Assembly: GCF_009828105.1 (NCBI RefSeq)
Contig: NZ_WTYQ01000005.1
Location: forward strand, 62,001 to 126,000
Direction: 5' to 3'
DNA length: 64,000 bases
From: Altericroceibacterium indicum
GTDB taxonomy: Bacteria; Pseudomonadota; Alphaproteobacteria; Sphingomonadales; Sphingomonadaceae
Shown: piece by piece, positions 59,657-64,000 of the stretch
How the letters are laid out: each line of letters starts with the position of its first letter
Numbering within the stretch: the stretch's first letter is position 1
Notes under the pieces: model-generated
Database searches by the model: none
What the model was told of the DNA's origin: nothing
Seen by the model: the letters and a program-made list of their open reading frames with translations, nothing else
Program-made: the position numbers and the translations under genes

Positions 59657-61783
59657 ATGACCATCACCGGATCATCGCATCGCTCCGTTACCAGTCTTCG
59701 TAGGGCGCTGCTGCGCGGCGCGGCTCTTGCGGTAGCCATTGCGGCGAGTGCTGGTGCAGCGCAGGCTCAGGAGGCTCCGCAGGCGGAGGACGCGCAGGCG
59801 CAAACCACCATCATGCCTCTGGAAATCATCGTTCTAGGCCAAAAGCTGGAGCGAACCGTGAGGGAGACGGCCAGCTCAATCGACGTGATTACGGCAGAGC
59901 GGCTGAACGAGAGGAACGATCAGGCTACAGTTGCCGATGCCCTGCGCGGGGTGCCCAATGTGATCTACGCCGGAGACACCGACGCCCCGATCATCCGCGG
60001 TATCGATGCCAAGGGGCCGATCACCTTTGGTAATGCCTATCTGTCGAAGCCGATCCCCGGAGCGACGATCAGCGTCGATGGGCGCTATCTCAATGCCGGC
60101 GAACTCGACATCGGCGCCGCCGGGACATGGGACGTGGCGTCGATCGAAGTCTACCGCGGCCCGCAGACCACCTCGCAGGGCGCAAATGCGATTGCCGGGG
60201 CTGTGGTCATGAACACCAACGACCCGACATTCTCGCCCGAGTTTGCCGGCCAGGTGCTGCTGGGTGAACGCAACAAGTATCGCGCATCGCTTGCCGCCTC
60301 TGCGCCGCTCAGCGGGGATATCGCCGTGCGCGTGGCGATAGATTACAGCGGGCGCGACACCTTCGTCACCTATTCCAGTCCGACCTTCACCGCCGGCGAC
60401 TTCGATTTCGACTGGATGAACCTCAACGTCCGGACGAAACTGCTCTGGGAACCGGTTTCCATTCCCGGCCTTTCCGCCAAGCTCACCTATTCGCACACCA
60501 AGGCCGAGCGCCCCCGCAACGAAGCGGTGTCCGAGCCCTACGCCGATCTGCAGAACGCAACGCTCTATCAGGACAATCTGACAACGAACAACGACACCGG
60601 GCTGTTTGATCTGTCCTACGAATTCAGCAATGGCGTGCGACTGCACAACCAGCTGCAATATTCCGAAGGCAGCTACGACTATCGCTTCGCACCACCCTTT
60701 GCCGGGATCGCGGACCGATCGAACACCAACGTCTCCAACGAAACGCGCCTGAATTTCGGCAATGTGGGCAATGGCCTGAGCGGGGTGGTCGGCTTTTATT
60801 ACTGGCACGACAAGACCCGCAATATTCTCGACAACGAACTGGGTAACGCCGACGCCGATCTCACGCATATTTCGCTCGCGCCCTTTGCCGAGCTCTCGCT
60901 GCGCTCCGGACGCTGGGTGTTGACGGGCGCCCTGCGCTATCAGCACGACACTGTGAAACATGACGGCACCGCCAGCTACGTTCCGGGAGTGACCTACGTT
61001 TACAGCGGCGATTTCGATGCGGTCCTGCCCAAGCTCTCGCTATCCTACGACCTGACCGACGAGGCCACGGTGGGCGCACTCGTCAGCCGCGGTTACACCC
61101 CGGGCGGCACCGGGCTGAACTTCCGCGGTGCGCAATACTATACGTTCGGCAAGGAAACTGCCTGGAACTATGAGCTGTTCACGCGCATGGCGCTTTGGGA
61201 CGGGCGCGTGACGATCAACGGCAACCTGTTCTACACCGACTATCGGGGCTCGCAGCGCTCGGTAACCGACTATCTCGATGGCCGCCCCTTCGGCGCGATC
61301 ATTGTCAATGCCGACAAGGCCGAAACCTTCGGGGCAGAGATCGGCTTTGAAGCACAGCCGATCTCTGCCCTGACGATCTACGGTTCGCTCGGTCTGCTCG
61401 ACACCGAAATCAGCGAATTTGCCGACTATCGCGGCGAGGTGTTCGTCGGAAACGAATTCAGCCGCGCGCCGGGCCATATGTTCACTCTGGGTGCGGACCT
61501 GAAGATCACCTCCGATCTTCGCATTAGCGGCGATGTCCGCCACACCGGCGGCTACTATTCTGACGATACCAACGATCCGGCCCTGGAGGTGGGTTCCTAT
61601 ACGCTCGCCAACCTGCGCTCCTCGTGGACGCTTGCGTCCGGGGTCGAGCTGTTCGGATATGTCACCAATCTGTTCGACAGCCATGCCCCGGTACAGCGGT
61701 TCATCGACCGGAGCGTGGCCGGAACATCGGCCTATATCGTCGAGCCACGAGAAGTCGGCGGCGGCGTGCGGCTGCGGTTTTGA
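59657..61783 (+). CDS. TonB-dependent outer membrane receptor
   Basis: A 708-residue receptor. ATG 59657 follows GAGGAA. A signal peptide (RRALLRGAALAVAIAASAGAAQAQ) is followed by a TonB-box-like LEIIVLGQK, a plug domain (~57-170: RETASSIDVITAERLNER, VEVYRGPQTTSQGANAIAGAV-like bases) and a beta-barrel ending VRLRF with a terminal Phe. Neighbours (SIP, ABC pair, FecCD permeases) point to a ferric-siderophore ligand. The chelate cannot be identified from sequence. It is the first gene of a plus-strand operon and divergent from the SIP gene. Confidence 0.93.
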   Translation: MTITGSSHRSVTSLRRALLRGAALAVAIAASAGAAQAQEAPQAEDAQAQTTIMPLEIIVLGQKLERTVRETASSIDVITAERLNERNDQATVADALRGVPNVIYAGDTDAPIIRGIDAKGPITFGNAYLSKPIPGATISVDGRYLNAGELDIGAAGTWDVASIEVYRGPQTTSQGANAIAGAVVMNTNDPTFSPEFAGQVLLGERNKYRASLAASAPLSGDIAVRVAIDYSGRDTFVTYSSPTFTAGDFDFDWMNLNVRTKLLWEPVSIPGLSAKLTYSHTKAERPRNEAVSEPYADLQNATLYQDNLTTNNDTGLFDLSYEFSNGVRLHNQLQYSEGSYDYRFAPPFAGIADRSNTNVSNETRLNFGNVGNGLSGVVGFYYWHDKTRNILDNELGNADADLTHISLAPFAELSLRSGRWVLTGALRYQHDTVKHDGTASYVPGVTYVYSGDFDAVLPKLSLSYDLTDEATVGALVSRGYTPGGTGLNFRGAQYYTFGKETAWNYELFTRMALWDGRVTINGNLFYTDYRGSQRSVTDYLDGRPFGAIIVNADKAETFGAEIGFEAQPISALTIYGSLGLLDTEISEFADYRGEVFVGNEFSRAPGHMFTLGADLKITSDLRISGDVRHTGGYYSDDTNDPALEVGSYTLANLRSSWTLASGVELFGYVTNLFDSHAPVQRFIDRSVAGTSAYIVEPREVGGGVRLRF

Positions 61784-61820
61784 TTGGCCAGGCTTTCTCG
61801 AACGCCCCTAGGATCACGCC

Positions 61821-62522
61821 ATGACCGATGCTCCCCCACGCAAACCCGGCAGGCCCAGCCGCCTGTCGCGCGAAAAGATTGCCCGCGCCGCGCTCGACAT
61901 CGGGCTCGACCGGGTCACGCTCACCAGCCTGGCAACCCGGCTTGGCGCGGATCACTCCTCGCTTTATCGCCATGTGACGGGGCGCGAGGAGATCATCGCG
62001 CTGGCCGCGCAGATCGCGGTCGAGGAACTGGACTGGCGCGCGCCCGAAGCGACCGGCTGGCGTGACGAGCTTGTCATCCTGACCGACGCACTGTGGGCCT
62101 TGTACGAGCATAACCCCGGCCTCGCGCAGGCAGTGCATCGCGGGGAAATCACCCCACAAGCGGGCATGCGTTCCTTCGCCGAGTCGGTGGCCCGCCTGCA
62201 GACCAAGGGTTTCCCTCTCGATGAAGCACTGATGGCGGTCGATATGCTGGTCGATATGGTGGGCGAGTGCTTCCTCGGTTGGTGGTCGATCTCTACCACC
62301 GACGACGATGGCCGCCAGCAGCGCCAGCGCATGATCGATCTGTGGGAAGCACAGGCAGACGAAGCGCCCGATTACCGCGAACAGCTCATGGGCATGAGCG
62401 CCATCATGCACGCAGGCCGCCGCCAGTGGTGGGAGAACAAGCGCGATCTTGTCCTCGAAGGGATCGCGGCCACCCGTGCCCGCAACGCCGCGCTCGACGA
62501 TACGGCAGCGGGCGATCTATGA
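61821..62522 (+). CDS. TetR-family transcriptional regulator
   Basis: A 233-residue TetR-type repressor. The DNA-binding part is ~15-65: SREKIARAALDIGLDRVTLTSLATRLGADHSSLYRHV. The C-terminal part (~80-215) is helical and includes DMLVDMVGECFLGWW. It lies 37 bases after the receptor gene and overlaps the permease by ATGA, so it is part of the receptor operon. It may respond to the chelate or another small molecule and regulate the island; the operator is not identified. Confidence 0.9.
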   Translation: MTDAPPRKPGRPSRLSREKIARAALDIGLDRVTLTSLATRLGADHSSLYRHVTGREEIIALAAQIAVEELDWRAPEATGWRDELVILTDALWALYEHNPGLAQAVHRGEITPQAGMRSFAESVARLQTKGFPLDEALMAVDMLVDMVGECFLGWWSISTTDDDGRQQRQRMIDLWEAQADEAPDYREQLMGMSAIMHAGRRQWWENKRDLVLEGIAATRARNAALDDTAAGDL

Positions 62523-63481
62523 CCGCCCGCACCTGGCTCACCCAACCGGCCGCCCTGATGCTGTTCGCCGCGCTTTGCTGCGCCTCCGTTCTGATCGGCG
62601 CCACGCCGATCGGACCCGGCGCGCTGGCATCTGCGAACGAGGACGTGTGGCGGATCGTGCTATCCAGCAGGTTGCCGCGTCTGGCGGCGCTGGTCCTGAC
62701 GGGTGCCGGGCTCGCGATCTGCGGTGTCATCCTGCAACAGATCGTTCGCAACAGGTTCGTCGAACCGGCGACCACCGGCGGGCTGGACGCGGCAAAGATG
62801 GGCATGCTGATCGCGCTGACGAGCATGCCCCAACTCGGAAATCTGCCGAGGATGTTTGCCGCCTTGGTGTTCTGCCTCGCCTCCAGCCTGCTATTCGTCA
62901 CCGCTATCCGCCGCCTTCGCTTGCGCAATGCGGTGCTCGTGCCGGTCATCGGCCTGATGTACGGCAGCGTGCTTAACGCGCTCGCCGAATTCTACGCCTA
63001 CCAGAACAATATCATGCAAAGCATGCAAGGCTGGATGCTAGGCGATTTCTCCCGCGTGGTTCAGGGCAATTACGAGGTCATCTGGATCATCCTGCCGATC
63101 GTGGTGGCCAGCTATCTGTTTGCACACCGCTTCACGATCGTCGGCATGGGCGCGGACATGGCGACCAGCCTTGGGCTGAGCTACCCGGCGATGGTCACCT
63201 TCGGCCTGATGCTCGTGGCGGCGACGATTGCCTCCACCATCATCACGGTCGGGGCCATTCCATTCGTAGGCCTGATCATCCCCAACCTCGTTTCGCTGTA
63301 TCATGGCGACAATCTGGCCCGGACCCTGCCGCTGATCGCGCTCGGCGGCGCTTCATTCCTGCTCGTCTGCGACATTGCCGGGCGGCTGGTGATCCAACCG
63401 TTCGAGATGCCCATCGGCCTCACCACCGGCCTGTTGGGCGGGATCATGTTCCTCGTGCTCATCTGGCGCAAATCGCGATGA
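62519..63481 (+). CDS. FecCD-family iron-chelate ABC permease (first)
   Basis: A 320-residue permease with about nine membrane segments. It has SSRLPRLAALVLTGAGLAICGVILQQIVRNRFVEPATTGG (FecCD N-terminal signature), the EAA-like GADMATSLGL coupling motif and GAIPFVGLIIPNLVSLYHG. It forms half of a channel for a ferric chelate. The start overlaps the TetR stop (ATGA at 62519-62522) and its own stop overlaps the next permease. The binding protein and ATPase genes should lie beyond the window. Confidence 0.93.
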   Translation: MTARTWLTQPAALMLFAALCCASVLIGATPIGPGALASANEDVWRIVLSSRLPRLAALVLTGAGLAICGVILQQIVRNRFVEPATTGGLDAAKMGMLIALTSMPQLGNLPRMFAALVFCLASSLLFVTAIRRLRLRNAVLVPVIGLMYGSVLNALAEFYAYQNNIMQSMQGWMLGDFSRVVQGNYEVIWIILPIVVASYLFAHRFTIVGMGADMATSLGLSYPAMVTFGLMLVAATIASTIITVGAIPFVGLIIPNLVSLYHGDNLARTLPLIALGGASFLLVCDIAGRLVIQPFEMPIGLTTGLLGGIMFLVLIWRKSR

Positions 63482-64000
63482 CCCGTTCGCTGCGGACCCT
63501 GGCTGTTTGGGCCGTGCTTGGGGCGCTGGCCGCCGCGTTCCTGTTGGCCGGAGCGGCGCTGGACTTCGACTATGTGATCCCGCGGCGGCTGACCCGGCTT
63601 GCCGCCATCGTCATCGGCGGCATCTGCATTGCCTGGTCGTCCATCGCCTTTCAGACCATTACCGAAAACCGCATTCTGACGCCCGCCATCATGGGCTACG
63701 AGGCGATCTACCTGCTGCTTCAAGCGCTGCTGGTTTTCGCTTTGGGTGCGGGCGGCCCCATGCTGTTGGGCGCGAACGGCAATTTCCTGCTCTCGGTGGC
63801 GGTGTTGCTGGCCTATTCGCTGGCTATTCACGCCTGGCTGTTCCGCGGAGGCAGAAACAACGTCTATTTCCTGCTGCTGGCAGGGCTGGTCATGACCATT
63901 GCCATCAGCGCGCTGACCGAGGTGATCCAGTACAGCATCAGTCCCGGCGAATTTGCCCTGCTGCAAGGCTATTCGCTGGCCTCGTTCAACCGGGCGGAGC
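63478..64000 (+). CDS. FecCD-family iron-chelate ABC permease (second), cut by the window end
   Basis: The first 174 residues of a second permease, starting at ATG 63478 inside the stop of the first (ATGA). It shows RRLTRLAAIVIGGICIAWSSIAFQTITENRILTPAIMGY, the partner-type FecCD signature, and several hydrophobic segments. It is open to the last base of the window, so the gene is 3' partial. The two permeases should pair as a heterodimer. Confidence 0.9.
   Translation, partial: MTRSLRTLAVWAVLGALAAAFLLAGAALDFDYVIPRRLTRLAAIVIGGICIAWSSIAFQTITENRILTPAIMGYEAIYLLLQALLVFALGAGGPMLLGANGNFLLSVAVLLAYSLAIHAWLFRGGRNNVYFLLLAGLVMTIAISALTEVIQYSISPGEFALLQGYSLASFNRAE

Noticed and set aside
59876-60961. A 361-codon frame antisense to the TonB-dependent receptor
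   Set aside because: High GC3 of the receptor gene leaves long antisense frames; receptor motifs fix the true strand.

Overview
The window comes from an alphaproteobacterial chromosome, most likely a sphingomonad close to Erythrobacteraceae. Evidence for this is the acyl carrier protein plus serine palmitoyltransferase pair (sphingolipid synthesis), a divK gene divergent to a DUF3572 gene, a single-Cys alphaproteobacterial DksA, a TTG-started three-domain malic enzyme, and a gene transfer agent (GTA) cluster of the Rhodobacter RcGTA type. No tRNA, rRNA, CRISPR array, integrase or transposase was seen.

Layout: (1) 0-7 kb: end of a short-chain dehydrogenase, rpmI-rplT with a strong terminator, an orphan AraC regulator, pheS-pheT, prfC. 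(2) 7-13 kb: an EEP-family hydrolase; then a nitrogen module with a textbook sigma-54 promoter, P-II, amtB, terminator and a second P-II; then a TPR-sulfotransferase fusion. (3) 13-21.7 kb: DUF442 phosphatase/sulfurtransferase, TerC, a double cold-shock-domain protein, argD-argF-hslO, a DUF3617-like secreted protein, queC, an MFS transporter and a lipoprotein Cu/Zn superoxide dismutase. (4) 21.8-35.8 kb, minus strand: a full-looking GTA structural operon from small terminase to DUF2793. It is tightly packed with ATGA overlaps and has a very short tape-measure protein. Its gp12 is fused to a large N-terminal region with a TIM-barrel-like stretch, and its gp15 appears to lack the TIM domain. It also has an intrinsic terminator before the capsid gene and a palindrome over the putative promoter. 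(5) 36-55.3 kb: ordinary core genes, including VTT-domain protein, OsmC, AraC/GyrI, ACP-SPT, divK/DUF3572, the HAD-RidA-GDPD-GNAT run, dksA, PilZ, a peptide-type binding lipoprotein, HNH, gluQ, 3-hydroxybutyryl-CoA dehydrogenase, mutS and malic enzyme. (6) 55.57 kb to the end: a visibly GC3-richer iron island. It has two ABC half-transporters coupled to a siderophore-interacting flavoreductase (a split IrtAB-like arrangement). Divergent to them are a TonB-dependent receptor, a TetR regulator and two FecCD permeases, the second cut by the window end.

How parts work together: the nitrogen module should sense and import ammonium under NtrC/sigma-54. The GTA genes should build a small DNA-packaging tailed particle. 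The iron island should bring a ferric chelate across the outer membrane (receptor) and inner membrane (FecCD and/or the ABC pair) and release iron by reduction (SIP). No siderophore synthesis genes are visible, so the island looks like a scavenging system. All family assignments are from reading motifs and gene order; no database search was run.
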